Source of the DNA: Bacteroides neonati | GTDB lineage: Bacteria; Bacteroidota; Bacteroidia; Bacteroidales; Bacteroidaceae | Assembly (NCBI RefSeq): GCF_000499785.1 | Contig: NZ_HG726019.1 | Span: 444,645-508,644, forward strand | Length of the DNA: 64,000 nt | Direction: 5' to 3' | Shown here: in pieces, positions 31,509 through 43,508 of the stretch | How positions within the stretch are numbered: position 1 is the stretch's first letter | How the letters are laid out: every line of letters begins with the position of its first letter | Made by a program: the position numbers and the translations under genes | The notes under the pieces: model-generated | What the model saw: the letters and a program-made list of their open reading frames with translations, nothing else | Database searches by the model: none | What the model was told of the DNA's origin: nothing

Positions 31509-31697
31509 ATGAAAAAAGTAGTAGCTTATTTTAAGGAATCTTACGACGAACTTGTTCATAAAGTATCGTGGCCTACGTATGCTGAACTAACCAACAGTGC
31601 AGTAGTTGTTTTATATGCTTCCCTGCTTATTGCATTGGTGGTGTTTGCGATGGACTTCTGTTTCCAACACCTAATGGAATTTATTTACCCACATTAA
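31509..31697 (+). CDS. secE: Preprotein translocase subunit SecE
   Basis: The 62-aa protein has an amphipathic N-terminal helix (KKVVAYFKESYDELVHKVSWPTYAELTNSA, containing the conserved KVSWPT motif) and one TM helix (VVVLYASLLIALVVFAMDF). It is the single-TM form that clamps SecY. The ATG at 31509 was chosen because upstream in-frame codons lie in the tRNA-Trp gene. Confidence 0.94.
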   Translation: MKKVVAYFKESYDELVHKVSWPTYAELTNSAVVVLYASLLIALVVFAMDFCFQHLMEFIYPH

Positions 31698-31712
31698 ACA
31701 AGAGGATTTTAA

Positions 31713-32258
31713 ATGTCTGAGATTGAAAAGAAATGGTACGTTCTGCGTGCTATTAGCGGAAAAGAAGCTAAGGTTAGAGAATATCTTGAAGCTGATATAA
31801 AAAACAGCGACCTTGGTGAATATGTGTCTCAGGTATTGATTCCAACCGAAAAGGTATATCAGGTTCGCAACGGAAAAAAAGTTGTGAAGGAGAGAAGTTA
31901 TCTTCCTGGTTACGTTTTGGTGGAGGCGGCTCTTGTTGGTGAGGTGTCTCATCATTTGAGAAATACTCCAAATGTGATTGGGTTTTTAGGCGGCTCCGAT
32001 AAACCGGTGCCTCTTAGACAATCAGAAGTGAATCGGATACTTGGGTCAGTGGATGAACTACAAGAAGGTGGTGGCGAAGATATGTCGACTCCATATATTG
32101 TAGGTGAAACTGTCAAAGTTACTTTTGGACCTTTTAGCGGATTCAGTGGTCTCATTGAAGAAGTGAATAATGAAAAAAAGAAACTGAAGGTCATGGTGAA
32201 GATATTCGGGCGCAAAACGCCGCTTGAATTAGGCTTTATGCAAGTGGAAAAGGAATAG
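31713..32258 (+). CDS. nusG: Transcription elongation/antitermination factor NusG
   Basis: The 181-aa protein has an NGN domain (KKWYVLRAISGKEAKVREYLE, PGYVLVEAAL) and a C-terminal KOW domain (GETVKVTFGPFSGFSGLIEEVN). It binds RNA polymerase and Rho or S10. It is followed by rplK after 57 bases. Confidence 0.95.
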   Translation: MSEIEKKWYVLRAISGKEAKVREYLEADIKNSDLGEYVSQVLIPTEKVYQVRNGKKVVKERSYLPGYVLVEAALVGEVSHHLRNTPNVIGFLGGSDKPVPLRQSEVNRILGSVDELQEGGGEDMSTPYIVGETVKVTFGPFSGFSGLIEEVNNEKKKLKVMVKIFGRKTPLELGFMQVEKE

Positions 32259-32315
32259 TACAGGTGTTACGCTGTGGTATTCTTCATTAATTTTTATATA
32301 TAAATTTTTATAACA

Positions 32316-32759
32316 ATGGCTAAAGAAGTTGCTGGACTAATCAAATTACAGATTAAAGGAGGCGCGGCAAACCCATCACCTCCCGTTGGACCTGCTTTGG
32401 GTTCGAAGGGAATCAATATCATGGAGTTTTGCAAACAATTCAACGCCAGAACCCAGGACAAAGCAGGTAAGATTTTGCCTGTTATCATTACTTACTACGC
32501 AGATAAGTCTTTCGATTTTGTAATCAAGACTCCTCCCGTTGCTATCCAATTGCTTGAGGTAGCTAAGGTAAAGAGTGGTTCTGCTGAGCCTAACCGTAAG
32601 AAGGTTGCCGAGTTATCTTGGGAACAGATTCGTACGATTGCTCAGGACAAAATGGTTGACTTGAACTGTTTTACTGTGGAAGCTGCCATGACAATGGTTG
32701 CAGGTACGGCTAGAAGTATGGGTATCGCTGTAAAAGGGGAGTTCCCGGTTAATAATTAA
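32316..32759 (+). CDS. rplK: 50S ribosomal protein L11
   Basis: The 147-aa protein has the L11 N-terminus [20 protein letters not shown] and the C-terminal rRNA-binding domain ([13 protein letters not shown]). It forms the GTPase-associated stalk base and is needed for RelA activation. Confidence 0.97.
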   Translation: MAKEVAGLIKLQIKGGAANPSPPVGPALGSKGINIMEFCKQFNARTQDKAGKILPVIITYYADKSFDFVIKTPPVAIQLLEVAKVKSGSAEPNRKKVAELSWEQIRTIAQDKMVDLNCFTVEAAMTMVAGTARSMGIAVKGEFPVNN

Positions 32760-32774
32760 TAAACTTCAATTGTA

Positions 32775-33473
32775 ATGGGTAAACTGACAAAAAATCAAAA
32801 GTTAGCTGCAGAGAAAATTGAAGCAGGGAAAGCATACTCACTGAAAGAGGCTGCATCTTTGGTAAAGGAAATCACCTTTACTAAGTTTGATGCTTCATTA
32901 GATATTGATGTACGTTTAGGTGTTGATCCACGTAAGGCGAACCAAATGGTGAGAGGTGTTGTATCACTTCCTCATGGAACTGGTAAAGAAGTACGTGTAT
33001 TGGTATTATGTACACCGGATGCTGAAGCTGCTGCAAAAGAAGCTGGTGCTGATTATGTAGGTCTGGACGAATATATCGACAAGATCAAAGGTGGATGGAC
33101 TGATATTGATGTAATTATCACTATGCCATCTATTATGGGTAAAATTGGTGCACTCGGACGTGTGCTCGGTCCTCGCGGATTGATGCCTAACCCGAAGAGT
33201 GGTACTGTGACTATGGATGTTGCTAAAGCTGTAAGAGAAGTAAAACAAGGCAAGATCGACTTTAAGGTTGATAAGAGCGGTATTGTTCATACTTCAATTG
33301 GTAAAGTATCATTCACTGTAGACCAGATTCGCGACAATGCGAAAGAGTTTATGGCTACCTTGAATAAACTGAAACCGACTGCGGCTAAGGGTGCATATAT
33401 TAAGAGTATTTATCTTTCCAGCACGATGAGTGCAGGTGTCAAAATTGACCCGAAAACAATAGAGGAAATCTAA
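32775..33473 (+). CDS. rplA: 50S ribosomal protein L1
   Basis: The 232-aa protein has the L1 signature [22 protein letters not shown] and the N-terminal [22 protein letters not shown] strand. L1 binds the 23S stalk and, in many bacteria, represses its own L11-L1 mRNA. Confidence 0.97.
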   Translation: MGKLTKNQKLAAEKIEAGKAYSLKEAASLVKEITFTKFDASLDIDVRLGVDPRKANQMVRGVVSLPHGTGKEVRVLVLCTPDAEAAAKEAGADYVGLDEYIDKIKGGWTDIDVIITMPSIMGKIGALGRVLGPRGLMPNPKSGTVTMDVAKAVREVKQGKIDFKVDKSGIVHTSIGKVSFTVDQIRDNAKEFMATLNKLKPTAAKGAYIKSIYLSSTMSAGVKIDPKTIEEI

Positions 33474-33488
33474 TAAAACGGAGTAACA

Positions 33489-34001
33489 ATGAGAAAGGAA
33501 GATAAAAATACGATTATTGGGCAGCTTGCTGCTACAGTACAGGAATACAGTCATTTCTACTTGGTTGATACAACAGCGATGAACGCTGCTAAAACCAGCG
33601 ACTTGAGAAGAGAATGTTATAAAGCTGACATCAAATTGATGGTAGTGAAAAACTCTCTGCTTCACAAGGCTTTGGAAACCCTTGAAAACGACTATTCTCC
33701 TATTTACGGATCTTTGAAAGGCACCACTGCCGTTATGTTCAGCAACGTTGCTAACGCACCTGCTAAACTGATCAAAGATAAAGCGAAGGATGGTATTCCG
33801 GGACTGAAAGCTGCATATGCAGAAGAAAGTTTCTATGTTGGTGCAGACCAATTGGATGCCCTTGTAGCTATCAAGAGTAAAAATGAAGTTATTGCCGACG
33901 TTATTGCTTTGTTGCAATCACCCGCCAAGAACGTTATTTCAGCTCTTCAATCAGGTGGAAACACCCTTCACGGAGTACTCAAAACTCTGGGTGAAAGATA
34001 A
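33489..34001 (+). CDS. rplJ: 50S ribosomal protein L10
   Basis: The 170-aa protein (MRKEDKNTIIGQLAATVQEYSHFYLV) matches L10, the stalk base holding L7/L12 dimers through its C-terminal helix. Only 15 bases separate it from rplA, so a long L10 leader of the E. coli type is absent. Confidence 0.96.
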   Translation: MRKEDKNTIIGQLAATVQEYSHFYLVDTTAMNAAKTSDLRRECYKADIKLMVVKNSLLHKALETLENDYSPIYGSLKGTTAVMFSNVANAPAKLIKDKAKDGIPGLKAAYAEESFYVGADQLDALVAIKSKNEVIADVIALLQSPAKNVISALQSGGNTLHGVLKTLGER

Positions 34002-34048
34002 TTATAACACTTATTTATTAGTAAATTAAACATTAAAATCATACAAAA

Positions 34049-34420
34049 ATGGCAGATTTGAAAGCTTTTGCAGAACAATTAGTTAACTTGACAGTAAAAG
34101 AAGTTAATGAACTTGCAACTATCCTTAAAGACGAATATGGTATTGAACCTGCTGCTGCAGCTGTAGCTGTAGCTGCTGCTGGCCCTGCAGCTGCTGCTGC
34201 TGAAGAGAAATCTTCTTTCGACGTAGTGTTGAAGAGCGCTGGCGCTGCTAAACTTCAGGTTGTTAAAGCCGTGAAAGAAGCTTGTGGTCTTGGTTTGAAA
34301 GAAGCTAAGGACATGGTAGACGGTGCACCTAGCGTAGTAAAAGAAGGTTTGGCTAAAGACGAAGCAGAATCATTGAAGAAAACATTGGAAGAAGCTGGAG
34401 CTGAAGTTGAGCTTAAATAA
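34049..34420 (+). CDS. rplL: 50S ribosomal protein L7/L12
   Basis: The 123-aa protein has an N-terminal dimerisation helix, an Ala-rich hinge ([21 protein letters not shown]), and the C-terminal factor-binding domain ([23 protein letters not shown]). It recruits elongation factors. Confidence 0.97.
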   Translation: MADLKAFAEQLVNLTVKEVNELATILKDEYGIEPAAAAVAVAAAGPAAAAAEEKSSFDVVLKSAGAAKLQVVKAVKEACGLGLKEAKDMVDGAPSVVKEGLAKDEAESLKKTLEEAGAEVELK

Positions 34421-34445
34421 CATTAGCCTGGTAATCAGGTGATTC

Positions 34446-34483
34446 GGTTAAGAATCCTTCGCAAGAGGATTCTTAACCTTTTT
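34446..34483 (+). terminator. Terminator/attenuator between rplL and rpoB
   Basis: A 13-bp perfect stem (34446-34458 GGTTAAGAATCCT with 34466-34478) is followed by five T (34479-34483). It sits between two genes that must both be expressed, so it probably works as a partial terminator that lowers rpoBC relative to the ribosomal proteins, as known for the same junction in E. coli. Confidence 0.75.
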
Positions 34484-34524
34484 GTGTATATATTTAAAAT
34501 TAAGTTCTTCAAATTCATTGACAG

Positions 34525-37500
34525 ATGTCTTCAAATACTGTAAATCAAAGAGTTAATTTTGCTTCGACTAAGAATCCGCTGGAATATCCGGATTTTCTGG
34601 AAGTACAATTGAAGTCATTCCAAGACTTTCTACAATTAGACACGCCGCCCGAAAAGCGTAAGAACGAGGGATTGTATAAAGTGTTTGCTGAAAACTTCCC
34701 TATTGCTGACACAAGAAACAATTTTGTTCTTGAGTTTTTGGACTATTATATTGATCCGCCGCGTTATACCATCGACGATTGTATAGAGCGTGGGCTTACT
34801 TATAGTGTCCCATTGAAAGCCAAACTCAAATTGTACTGTACCGATCCGGATCATGAGGATTTTGATACGGTAATTCAGGATGTATTCTTGGGTCCGATTC
34901 CTTACATGACAGAAAAAGCCACTTTTGTCATCAATGGAGCTGAGCGTGTAGTTGTATCTCAACTTCATCGTTCTCCAGGTGTATTCTTTGGGCAAAGTGT
35001 TCATGCAAATGGTACCAAATTGTACTCGGCACGTATTATCCCATTTAAGGGATCGTGGATCGAGTTTGCTACCGACATCAATAATGTGATGTACGCATAC
35101 ATTGACCGTAAGAAGAAATTGCCTGTAACTACGTTGCTTAGAGCCATCGGCTTTGAGAACGATAAAGACATCCTTGAGATATTTAACCTTGCAGAAGATG
35201 TGAAGGTTAATAAAACCAATCTTAAGAAAGTAGTCGGTCGGAAATTGGCTGCCCGTGTCCTGAAAACCTGGATTGAAGATTTTGTTGATGAAGACACCGG
35301 TGAGGTGGTTTCTATCGAGCGTAATGAGGTCATTATTGACCGTGAGACTGTCATCGAAGAAGAGCATATCAATGAAATTATCGAATCGGGTGTTCAGAAT
35401 ATTCTGATTCATAAAAATGAACCGAACCAGTCTGACTATTCGATCATATATAATACACTTCAGAAAGACCCGAGTAACTCAGAGAAAGAAGCTGTTCTCT
35501 ACATCTACCGTCAGCTGCGTAATGCTGATCCGGCCGATGATGCAAGTGCTCGTGAGGTTATCAACAACCTGTTCTTCTCTGAAAAAAGATACGACTTAGG
35601 TAATGTAGGCCGTTATCGTATCAATAAAAAGTTGAACCTTACGACCGATATGGGCGTACGCGTTTTAACAAAAGAAGATATCATTGAGATCATCAAATAT
35701 CTGATCGAGTTGATTAACTCGAAAGCCGATGTAGATGATATTGACCACTTAAGTAACCGTCGTGTGCGTACAGTTGGCGAGCAGCTATCTAATCAGTTTG
35801 CTGTTGGTTTGGCTCGTATGTCGCGTACTATTCGTGAACGTATGAATGTTCGCGACAATGAAGTCTTTACTCCGATTGATTTGATTAATGCGAAGACAAT
35901 TTCTTCGGTCATTAATTCTTTCTTCGGAACAAATGCTTTATCACAATTCATGGATCAAACGAATCCGCTGGCCGAGATTACGCATAAGCGTAGAATGTCT
36001 GCCCTCGGACCCGGTGGTCTTTCTCGTGAACGTGCCGGCTTTGAGGTTCGTGACGTTCACTATACGCACTATGGTCGTCTTTGTCCGATTGAAACGCCTG
36101 AAGGACCTAACATCGGTTTGATCTCTTCTTTGTGTGTTTTTGCTAAAATCAACGAATTAGGATTTATCGAGACTCCCTATCGCAAGGTAAGTGAAGCTCG
36201 TGTTGATTTGTCGGATAACGGTTTGATTTACCTGACTGCCGAAGAAGAAGAGGCAAAAATCATTGCGCAAGGTAATGCTCCATTAAATGACGATGGTACT
36301 TTTATTCGTAATAAAGTAAAAGCACGTCAGGATGCCGACTATCCAGTGGTAGAACCGGGCGAAGTGGAGTTAATGGACGTGGCTCCTCAGCAAATTGCTT
36401 CGATCGCTGCTTCTTTGATTCCTTTCTTGGAGCATGACGATGCTAACCGTGCATTGATGGGATCGAACATGATGCGCCAGGCTGTTCCTCTGCTGAGAAG
36501 CGAAGCGCCTATTGTGGGTACAGGTATCGAGCGCCAATTGGTTCGCGACTCACGTACTCAGATAGCTGCCGAAGGCGACGGTGTAATTGAATTTGTGGAT
36601 GCAACTACTATCCGTATTTTATACGACCGTAGCGAAGACGAAGAGTTTGTAAGCTTCGAATCGGCTGTTAAAGAATATAATATACCGAAGTTCCGTAAGA
36701 CTAACCAGAACATGACGATCGACCTTCGTCCTACTTGTGAAAAGGGTCAGCGCGTGAAGAAAGGGGATATCTTGACTGAGGGTTATTCTACCGAAAAGGG
36801 AGAGTTGGCACTGGGTAAGAACTTGCTTGTTGCTTACATGCCTTGGAAAGGTTACAACTATGAGGATGCTATCGTACTGAACGAACGAGTGGTTCGTGAG
36901 GACTTGCTAACCTCTATTCATGTGGAAGAGTATTCGCTTGAGGTTCGTGAAACCAAGCGTGGTATGGAAGAGTTGACTTCTGATATTCCAAACGTAAGCG
37001 AAGAGGCAACCCGTGACCTCGATGAGAATGGTATCGTTCGCATTGGAGCACGTATCGAGCCGGGAGATATCCTGATTGGTAAGATTACTCCTAAAGGTGA
37101 ATCAGACCCATCACCAGAAGAAAAATTGCTACGTGCAATCTTTGGTGACAAAGCAGGTGATGTAAAAGATGCTTCGTTGAAAGCTTCTCCATCATTGAAG
37201 GGTGTGATCATTGATAAGAAATTATTTTCACGTGTAATCAAGAACCGTAGCTCAAAATTGGCCGACAAAGCCTTGCTTCCGAAGATTGATGACGAATTTG
37301 AAAATAAGATAGCTGATCTTAAGACAATTCTGGTTAAAAAGTTAATGACTTTGACCGAAGGTAAAACTTCGCAAGGAGTGAAAGACTATTTAGGAGCCGA
37401 TGTAATTGCCAAGGGAGCCAGATTTAGTGTTTCTGACTTTGATACACTTGATTTCACCTCTATTCAGCTAAGTAATTGGACAAATGACGATCGTACAAAT

Positions 37501-38337
37501 ACGATGATTCGTGATTTGGTACTGAACTTTATCAAGAAATACAAAGAGCTCGATGCTGAATTGAAACGTAAGAAGTTTGCTATCACCATTGGTGATGAAC
37601 TTCCTTCCGGTATCATTCAGATGGCTAAAGTATATATCGCTAAGAAACGTAAGATTGGTGTTGGAGATAAGATGGCAGGTCGCCACGGTAATAAGGGTAT
37701 TGTATCTCGTGTTGTCCGTGCAGAAGATATGCCGTTCCTTGAAGATGGAACGCCGGTTGATATTGTGCTGAATCCGCTGGGTGTACCCTCGCGTATGAAT
37801 ATCGGACAGATTTTCGAAGCTGTTCTTGGACGTGCAGGTAAAACACTTGGTGTGAAATTTGCTACACCGATTTTTGATGGTGCCACTTTGGACGACCTAT
37901 CTGAGTGGACCGACAAAGCAGGTTTGCCTCGCTATTGTAAGACTTACCTTTGTGATGGAGGTACAGGTGAGCAATTCGACCAACCGGCAACCGTAGGTAT
38001 TACTTATATGCTTAAACTTGGTCACATGGTCGAGGATAAGATGCATGCACGTTCTATCGGGCCATACTCATTGATTACTCAACAGCCATTGGGTGGTAAA
38101 GCCCAGTTTGGTGGTCAGCGTTTTGGAGAGATGGAGGTTTGGGCACTGGAAGGTTTTGGTGCTTCTCATATTCTTCAGGAGATTCTGACAATTAAGTCGG
38201 ACGACGTAGTAGGTCGCTCGAAAGCTTACGAAGCTATCGTGAAAGGCGAACCGATGCCAGCTCCTGGTATTCCGGAATCTCTAAACGTGTTGTTGCACGA
38301 ATTGAGAGGCTTGGGATTGAGTATCAACCTGGAATAA
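34525..38337 (+). CDS. rpoB: RNA polymerase beta subunit
   Basis: The 1270-aa protein is complete. The rifampicin-binding cluster reads [33 protein letters not shown] in overlapping stretches typical of wild type ([20 protein letters not shown]). Catalytic-site and switch motifs ([43 protein letters not shown]) are present. No resistance-type substitution is obvious. Confidence 0.98.
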   Translation: MSSNTVNQRVNFASTKNPLEYPDFLEVQLKSFQDFLQLDTPPEKRKNEGLYKVFAENFPIADTRNNFVLEFLDYYIDPPRYTIDDCIERGLTYSVPLKAKLKLYCTDPDHEDFDTVIQDVFLGPIPYMTEKATFVINGAERVVVSQLHRSPGVFFGQSVHANGTKLYSARIIPFKGSWIEFATDINNVMYAYIDRKKKLPVTTLLRAIGFENDKDILEIFNLAEDVKVNKTNLKKVVGRKLAARVLKTWIEDFVDEDTGEVVSIERNEVIIDRETVIEEEHINEIIESGVQNILIHKNEPNQSDYSIIYNTLQKDPSNSEKEAVLYIYRQLRNADPADDASAREVINNLFFSEKRYDLGNVGRYRINKKLNLTTDMGVRVLTKEDIIEIIKYLIELINSKADVDDIDHLSNRRVRTVGEQLSNQFAVGLARMSRTIRERMNVRDNEVFTPIDLINAKTISSVINSFFGTNALSQFMDQTNPLAEITHKRRMSALGPGGLSRERAGFEVRDVHYTHYGRLCPIETPEGPNIGLISSLCVFAKINELGFIETPYRKVSEARVDLSDNGLIYLTAEEEEAKIIAQGNAPLNDDGTFIRNKVKARQDADYPVVEPGEVELMDVAPQQIASIAASLIPFLEHDDANRALMGSNMMRQAVPLLRSEAPIVGTGIERQLVRDSRTQIAAEGDGVIEFVDATTIRILYDRSEDEEFVSFESAVKEYNIPKFRKTNQNMTIDLRPTCEKGQRVKKGDILTEGYSTEKGELALGKNLLVAYMPWKGYNYEDAIVLNERVVREDLLTSIHVEEYSLEVRETKRGMEELTSDIPNVSEEATRDLDENGIVRIGARIEPGDILIGKITPKGESDPSPEEKLLRAIFGDKAGDVKDASLKASPSLKGVIIDKKLFSRVIKNRSSKLADKALLPKIDDEFENKIADLKTILVKKLMTLTEGKTSQGVKDYLGADVIAKGARFSVSDFDTLDFTSIQLSNWTNDDRTNTMIRDLVLNFIKKYKELDAELKRKKFAITIGDELPSGIIQMAKVYIAKKRKIGVGDKMAGRHGNKGIVSRVVRAEDMPFLEDGTPVDIVLNPLGVPSRMNIGQIFEAVLGRAGKTLGVKFATPIFDGATLDDLSEWTDKAGLPRYCKTYLCDGGTGEQFDQPATVGITYMLKLGHMVEDKMHARSIGPYSLITQQPLGGKAQFGGQRFGEMEVWALEGFGASHILQEILTIKSDDVVGRSKAYEAIVKGEPMPAPGIPESLNVLLHELRGLGLSINLE

Positions 38338-38352
38338 TTATAAAATTGAGTG

Positions 38353-38401
38353 TTGAGAACTGAAAATTAGGAATGAGATATTTCTGATTTTCAGTTCTCA
38401 A
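38353..38401. repeat. Inverted repeat between rpoB and rpoC
   Basis: TTGAGAACTGAAAAT (38353-38367) and ATTTTCAGTTCTCAA (38387-38401) form a perfect 15-bp stem with a 19-base loop. No T-run follows, so full termination is unlikely. Confidence 0.75.
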
Positions 38402-38418
38402 TCTTCGGTTTTGATTTG

Positions 38419-38444
38419 TAATTTTCAATTTTCAATTTTCAATT
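38419..38444. repeat. Tandem AATTTTC repeats before rpoC
   Basis: Three consecutive AATTTTC heptamers and a partial fourth fill the space just upstream of the rpoC start. Together with the preceding inverted repeat this resembles dispersed intergenic repeats I associate with Bacteroides genomes. Confidence 0.6.
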
Positions 38445-38454
38445 ATACAAAAGT

Positions 38455-41400
38455 ATGGCTTTTAGAAAAGAAAATAAAACGAAGAGTAATTTCTCGAAAA
38501 TCTCAATCGGTTTGGCTTCTCCGGAGGAAATCCTTGAGAATTCGAGTGGTGAAGTATTGAAGCCTGAAACTATCAATTACCGCACATACAAACCCGAACG
38601 CGACGGTTTGTTCTGTGAGCGTATTTTTGGTCCCATCAAGGATTACGAATGCCATTGCGGTAAATATAAACGTATCCGTTATAAAGGTATCGTCTGCGAC
38701 CGTTGCGGTGTAGAGGTTACTGAAAAGAAGGTACGTCGCGAACGTATGGGACATATACAGCTTGTTGTGCCAGTGGCTCACATCTGGTATTTCCGTTCGC
38801 TTCCTAATAAAATCGGTTATCTGTTAGGTCTGCCTACCAAGAAGCTTGATTCGATCATTTACTACGAACGCTACGTAGTGATTCAGCCTGGTGTAAAGGC
38901 CGAAGATGGTGTAGCCGAATTTGATTTACTCTCTGAAGAGGAGTATCTCGATATTTTGGATACGCTTCCACGCGAGAATCAACTGTTGGATGATACCGAT
39001 CCGAATAAGTTTATTGCTAAGATGGGTGCCGAAGCCATATACGACTTGTTGTCGCGTTTGGATTTGGATGCACTTTCATATACTTTGCGTCATCGTGCAG
39101 GAAATGATGCCTCACAGCAACGTAAAAATGAAGCCTTAAAACGTCTGCAGGTAGTGGAGTCGTTCCGTGCATCGCGCGGTCGCAACAAGCCTGAATGGAT
39201 GATTGTACGTATCGTACCGGTTATTCCGCCTGAACTACGTCCGTTGGTTCCGTTGGATGGTGGTCGTTTTGCTACCTCTGACTTGAATGACCTTTACCGT
39301 CGTGTGATTATTCGCAACAACCGTTTGAAGAGACTCATTGAGATTAAGGCTCCCGAAGTAATTCTACGTAATGAAAAACGTATGCTTCAGGAATCTGTCG
39401 ATTCATTGTTTGATAACTCACGTAAGTCAAGTGCAGTAAAGACTGATGCCAATCGCCCTTTGAAATCATTGTCTGATAGCTTGAAAGGTAAGCAAGGACG
39501 TTTCCGTCAGAACTTACTTGGAAAGCGTGTCGATTATTCGGCTCGTTCGGTAATTGTTGTAGGACCGGAATTGCGCATGCATGAATGTGGTATTCCTAAA
39601 TTGATGGCGGCTGAGCTGTACAAGCCATTTATTATCCGTAAGTTGATCGAACGCGGTATTGTAAAAACGGTAAAATCGGCAAAGAAAATCGTTGATCGCA
39701 AAGAACCCGTTATTTGGGATATCCTTGAACACGTAATGAAGGGACATCCGGTGTTGCTTAACCGTGCACCGACGCTTCACCGTTTAGGTATTCAGGCTTT
39801 CCAACCCAAAATGATCGAAGGTAAAGCTATTCAATTGCACCCACTCGCATGTACGGCTTTCAATGCCGACTTTGATGGTGACCAAATGGCTGTTCACTTG
39901 CCTTTGAGTAATGAAGCTGTTCTTGAAGCGCAGATGTTGATGCTGGCTTCTCATAATATATTGAACCCCGCTAATGGAGCGCCCATCACTGTTCCTTCAC
40001 AGGATATGGTGCTTGGATTGTATTACATAACCAAGCTGCGTAAAGGTGCTAAGGGCGAAGGATTGACTTTCTACGGCCCCGAAGAGGCTATGATTGCCTA
40101 TAATGAAGGCAAAGTAGATATTCACGCTCCGGTGAAAGTGATTGTGAAGGACTTGGATGAAGAGGGTAATATTGTGGACGTGATGCGTGAAACCTCTGTG
40201 GGACGCGTGATCGTAAATGAGATTGTTCCTCCCGAAGCAGGCTATATCAACACGGTCATCTCAAAGAAATCACTTCGTGATATTATTAGTGATGTTATCA
40301 AGGTGTGTGGTGTTGCTAAAACAGCCGACTTCCTTGATGGAATCAAGAATCTTGGATACAAAACTGCATTCGAAGGTGGCTTGTCGTTCAACTTAGGTGA
40401 TATTATTATCCCAAAAGAGAAAGAAGCTCTTGTACAAAGAGGTTATGACGAGGTTGAGCAGGTTATCAGCAATTATAACATGGGTTTCATTACCAATAAT
40501 GAACGTTATAATCAGGTTATTGATATCTGGACACACGTAAACTCTGAGCTGTCTAATATTCTAATGAAGACTATCTCGACAGACGATCAAGGGTTTAACT
40601 CTGTTTATATGATGCTTGATTCGGGTGCTCGTGGTTCTAAAGAACAAATTCGTCAGCTGTCTGGTATGCGTGGTTTGATGGCCAAGCCTCAGAAAGCAGG
40701 TGCAGAGGGCGGACAGATTATTGAGAATCCTATCTTGTCGAACTTTAAGGAGGGTCTTTCGGTGCTAGAGTACTTTATCTCTACCCACGGTGCTCGTAAA
40801 GGTTTGGCGGATACAGCATTGAAGACTGCCGATGCCGGGTATTTGACGCGTCGTCTTGTCGATGTTTCACACGATGTGATCATTAATGAAGAGGATTGTG
40901 GTACATTGCGTGGTTTGGTATGTACGGATTTAAAGAACAATGATGAGATTATTGCTACTTTATACGAGCGTATCTTAGGACGTGTGTCGGTACACGATAT
41001 TATTCATCCGCAAACGGGCGAATTGCTGGTTTCGGGTGGTAATGAAATTACGGAAGACATTGCTAGGAAGATCACTGACTCTCCAATCGAGAGCGTTGAA
41101 ATTCGTTCGGTATTGACCTGTGAGTCAAAGAAAGGTGTTTGTGCAAAATGTTACGGACGTAATTTGGCTACAAACCACATGGTTCAAAGAGGTGAAGCCG
41201 TTGGTGTGATTGCTGCTCAGTCTATTGGTGAGCCAGGTACACAGTTGACACTTCGTACGTTCCATGCCGGTGGTACGGCTGCTAATATTGCAGCCAATGC
41301 AAGTATTCATGCCAAGAACAATGCACGACTGGAATTTGAAGAACTTCGTACAGTTGATATTGTAGACGAAACAGGAGAATCTGCCAAAGTTGTAGTAGGT

Positions 41401-42738
41401 CGTTTGGCCGAAGTACGCTTTGTCGATGTGAATACAGGAATTGTTCTTTCAACTCACAATGTGCCTTATGGTTCTACATTATATGTATCCGATGGTGAAG
41501 TTGTTGAGAAAGGAAAGCTAATTGCCAAATGGGATCCATTTAATGCTGTTATTATAACGGAGGCTACAGGTAAGATCGAGTTTGAAGGTGTCATTGAAAA
41601 TGTAACCTACAAAGTTGAATCGGATGAAACTACCGGACTTCGTGAAATCATCATTATTGAATCAAAAGATAAAACGAAATTGCCTGCTTTGCATATCCTT
41701 GCTGAAGATGGCGGCTTAATTCGTACCTATAACTTGCCGGTAGGCGGACACGTTGTAATTGATAATGGCCAGAAGGTGAAAGCCGGTGAGGTTATTGTGA
41801 AGATTCCACGTGCTGTTGGTAAAGCAGGTGATATCACCGGTGGTCTTCCTCGTGTTACTGAGCTGTTCGAAGCTCGTAATCCTTCTAATCCGGCTGTTGT
41901 ATCGGAAATTGACGGTGAGGTTACAATGGGCAAGATCAAGCGTGGTAATCGTGAGATTGTCGTTACGTCTAAAACCGGTGAGGTGAAGAAATACCTTGTT
42001 GCATTATCTAAGCAGATCCTGGTGCAAGAAAACGATTATGTCCGTGCGGGTACTCCTTTATCGGATGGTGCTACGACACCTGCTGATATTTTGGCGATTA
42101 AAGGTCCTACGGCTGTACAGGAATATATCGTGAATGAAGTTCAGGATGTATATCGCTTGCAGGGTGTGAAGATTAACGATAAGCATTTCGAAATCATTGT
42201 GCGTCAGATGATGCGTAAGGTAACTATTGATGAACCGGGTGATACTCGCTTCTTGGAACAACAAGTAGTGGATAAACTTGACTTCATGGATGAGAATGAT
42301 CGTATCTGGGGTAAGAAAGTCGTGGTGGATGCCGGAGACTCTCCTAACTTGCAACCCGGACAGATTGTTACAGCTCGTAGACTGCGCGATGAGAATAGTA
42401 TGCTCAAGCGTCGTGACTTGAAACCTGTTGAGGTACGTGATGCCATTGCGGCAACTTCAACTCAGATCCTGCAAGGTATTACACGTGCAGCTCTGCAAAC
42501 TTCAAGCTTCATGTCGGCTGCTTCCTTCCAGGAAACAACCAAGGTGCTTAATGAGGCTGCAATCAATGGTAAAGTCGATCGCCTCGAAGGTATGAAGGAA
42601 AACGTAATTTGCGGTCACTTGATTCCTGCAGGTACAGGTCAGCGCGAATACGAAAAGATCATTGTTGGGTCAAAAGAAGAGTATGATAGAATCTTGGCGA
42701 ACAAGAAGACCGTACTTGACTACAATGAGGTAGAATAA
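38455..42738 (+). CDS. rpoC: RNA polymerase beta' subunit
   Basis: The 1427-aa protein is complete. Zinc site 1 is [20 protein letters not shown]; the catalytic Mg loop is [16 protein letters not shown]; the trigger-loop/bridge region and zinc site 2 ([13 protein letters not shown]) follow, and the C-terminus closes with [11 protein letters not shown]. It forms the RNA polymerase core with RpoB and RpoA. Confidence 0.98.
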   Translation: MAFRKENKTKSNFSKISIGLASPEEILENSSGEVLKPETINYRTYKPERDGLFCERIFGPIKDYECHCGKYKRIRYKGIVCDRCGVEVTEKKVRRERMGHIQLVVPVAHIWYFRSLPNKIGYLLGLPTKKLDSIIYYERYVVIQPGVKAEDGVAEFDLLSEEEYLDILDTLPRENQLLDDTDPNKFIAKMGAEAIYDLLSRLDLDALSYTLRHRAGNDASQQRKNEALKRLQVVESFRASRGRNKPEWMIVRIVPVIPPELRPLVPLDGGRFATSDLNDLYRRVIIRNNRLKRLIEIKAPEVILRNEKRMLQESVDSLFDNSRKSSAVKTDANRPLKSLSDSLKGKQGRFRQNLLGKRVDYSARSVIVVGPELRMHECGIPKLMAAELYKPFIIRKLIERGIVKTVKSAKKIVDRKEPVIWDILEHVMKGHPVLLNRAPTLHRLGIQAFQPKMIEGKAIQLHPLACTAFNADFDGDQMAVHLPLSNEAVLEAQMLMLASHNILNPANGAPITVPSQDMVLGLYYITKLRKGAKGEGLTFYGPEEAMIAYNEGKVDIHAPVKVIVKDLDEEGNIVDVMRETSVGRVIVNEIVPPEAGYINTVISKKSLRDIISDVIKVCGVAKTADFLDGIKNLGYKTAFEGGLSFNLGDIIIPKEKEALVQRGYDEVEQVISNYNMGFITNNERYNQVIDIWTHVNSELSNILMKTISTDDQGFNSVYMMLDSGARGSKEQIRQLSGMRGLMAKPQKAGAEGGQIIENPILSNFKEGLSVLEYFISTHGARKGLADTALKTADAGYLTRRLVDVSHDVIINEEDCGTLRGLVCTDLKNNDEIIATLYERILGRVSVHDIIHPQTGELLVSGGNEITEDIARKITDSPIESVEIRSVLTCESKKGVCAKCYGRNLATNHMVQRGEAVGVIAAQSIGEPGTQLTLRTFHAGGTAANIAANASIHAKNNARLEFEELRTVDIVDETGESAKVVVGRLAEVRFVDVNTGIVLSTHNVPYGSTLYVSDGEVVEKGKLIAKWDPFNAVIITEATGKIEFEGVIENVTYKVESDETTGLREIIIIESKDKTKLPALHILAEDGGLIRTYNLPVGGHVVIDNGQKVKAGEVIVKIPRAVGKAGDITGGLPRVTELFEARNPSNPAVVSEIDGEVTMGKIKRGNREIVVTSKTGEVKKYLVALSKQILVQENDYVRAGTPLSDGATTPADILAIKGPTAVQEYIVNEVQDVYRLQGVKINDKHFEIIVRQMMRKVTIDEPGDTRFLEQQVVDKLDFMDENDRIWGKKVVVDAGDSPNLQPGQIVTARRLRDENSMLKRRDLKPVEVRDAIAATSTQILQGITRAALQTSSFMSAASFQETTKVLNEAAINGKVDRLEGMKENVICGHLIPAGTGQREYEKIIVGSKEEYDRILANKKTVLDYNEVE

Positions 42739-42763
42739 TATATCTTTATTGATTATACTTAGG

Positions 42764-42798
42764 AAAGCGGCTGGACTTTAACGTTCAGCCGCTTTTTC
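42764..42798 (+). terminator. Terminator of the rpoBC operon
   Basis: AAAGCGGCTGGAC (42764-42776) pairs with GTTCAGCCGCTTT (42783-42795) with one wobble, then a short T-run. Confidence 0.85.
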
Positions 42799-42874
42799 GT
42801 TGCTTAGTATCTGTCTTTGGGGAAATATTGTTTTCTACCATATTGATAAAAGTCACTCTTTTTATATCATCTGA

Positions 42875-42905
42875 TTGCTAAGACAAATCTAAATCGATAT
42901 CTTTG
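42875..42905 (+). promoter_or_regulatory. Promoter of the DUF3467 gene
   Basis: TTG (42875-42877) and TATCTTTG (42898-42905) are 20 bases apart; the gene starts at 42951. Confidence 0.6.
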
Positions 42906-42950
42906 TATCATTTGTTTATTATATCTTTTTATTATTAAATTTATTATAAA

Positions 42951-43256
42951 ATGGAAAATCAGAACATCGATGCTCAGCTGCAGATAGAATTGAAAGAAGA
43001 AGTTGCTCAGGGTACTTATGCCAACTTGGCTATAATTACTCATTCAAGCTCAGAGTTTATACTTGATTTTATTAAAGTAATGCCGGGAATGCCTAAGGCC
43101 AATGTGCAGTCTCGTATTATTTTGGCTCCGGAACATGCCAAGAGGCTGTTGCGAGCTTTGGAGGAAAATATCACCAAATATGAACGTGTATTTGGTCCGG
43201 TGCGCCTTTTGGAAGATCAGCCTATGGTGACAATGACTGCACAGGGAGAAGCCTGA
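42951..43256 (+). CDS. DUF3467 family protein
   Basis: The 101-aa protein (LQIELKEEVAQGTYANLAIITHSSSEFILDF, then MPKANVQSRIILAPEHAKRLLRALEENI) is a DUF3467 protein. The family has no assigned biochemical function. It lies between rpoC and rpsL with its own promoter, a placement I associate with Bacteroidetes and that suggests a link to transcription or ribosome synthesis. This is guilt by association only. Confidence 0.85.
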   Translation: MENQNIDAQLQIELKEEVAQGTYANLAIITHSSSEFILDFIKVMPGMPKANVQSRIILAPEHAKRLLRALEENITKYERVFGPVRLLEDQPMVTMTAQGEA

Positions 43257-43508
43257 TAAAGCCGAATTTCGGGTGTCTATTGGTGTCTCGCATATGCGTG
43301 TCAAGAATGTTTGAGCAGAGTATTCTTATACATTTTTAATTTTTAAAACCGATGCTTTAGGCTATTTGAATATAGTAACAAAGAAAGACTTAAAAATCAA
43401 AAAAAAGAGGTAGTGCATTGATTATTCAAATATTATTCGTATTTTTGCAGCCCAAAATGTATAGTTACGAAATTAATATAACAATAATATAAATTAAAAA
43501 CAATTGAA
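43257..43508. other. Leader region of the str-S10-spc-alpha block
   Basis: This 252-bp gap shows no gene. It contains the rpsL promoter (43418-43447) and an AT-rich leader of about 55 bases before the rpsL ATG. Confidence 0.5.
43418..43447 (+). promoter_or_regulatory. Promoter of the rpsL operon
   Basis: TTG (43418-43420) and TATTTTTG (43440-43447) are spaced by 19 bases. It is the only good promoter I see before the long ribosomal protein series. Confidence 0.65.

Noticed and set aside
34636..35412. 258-aa minus-strand frame inside rpoB
   Set aside because: It lies wholly within the intact rpoB gene and has no recognisable features.
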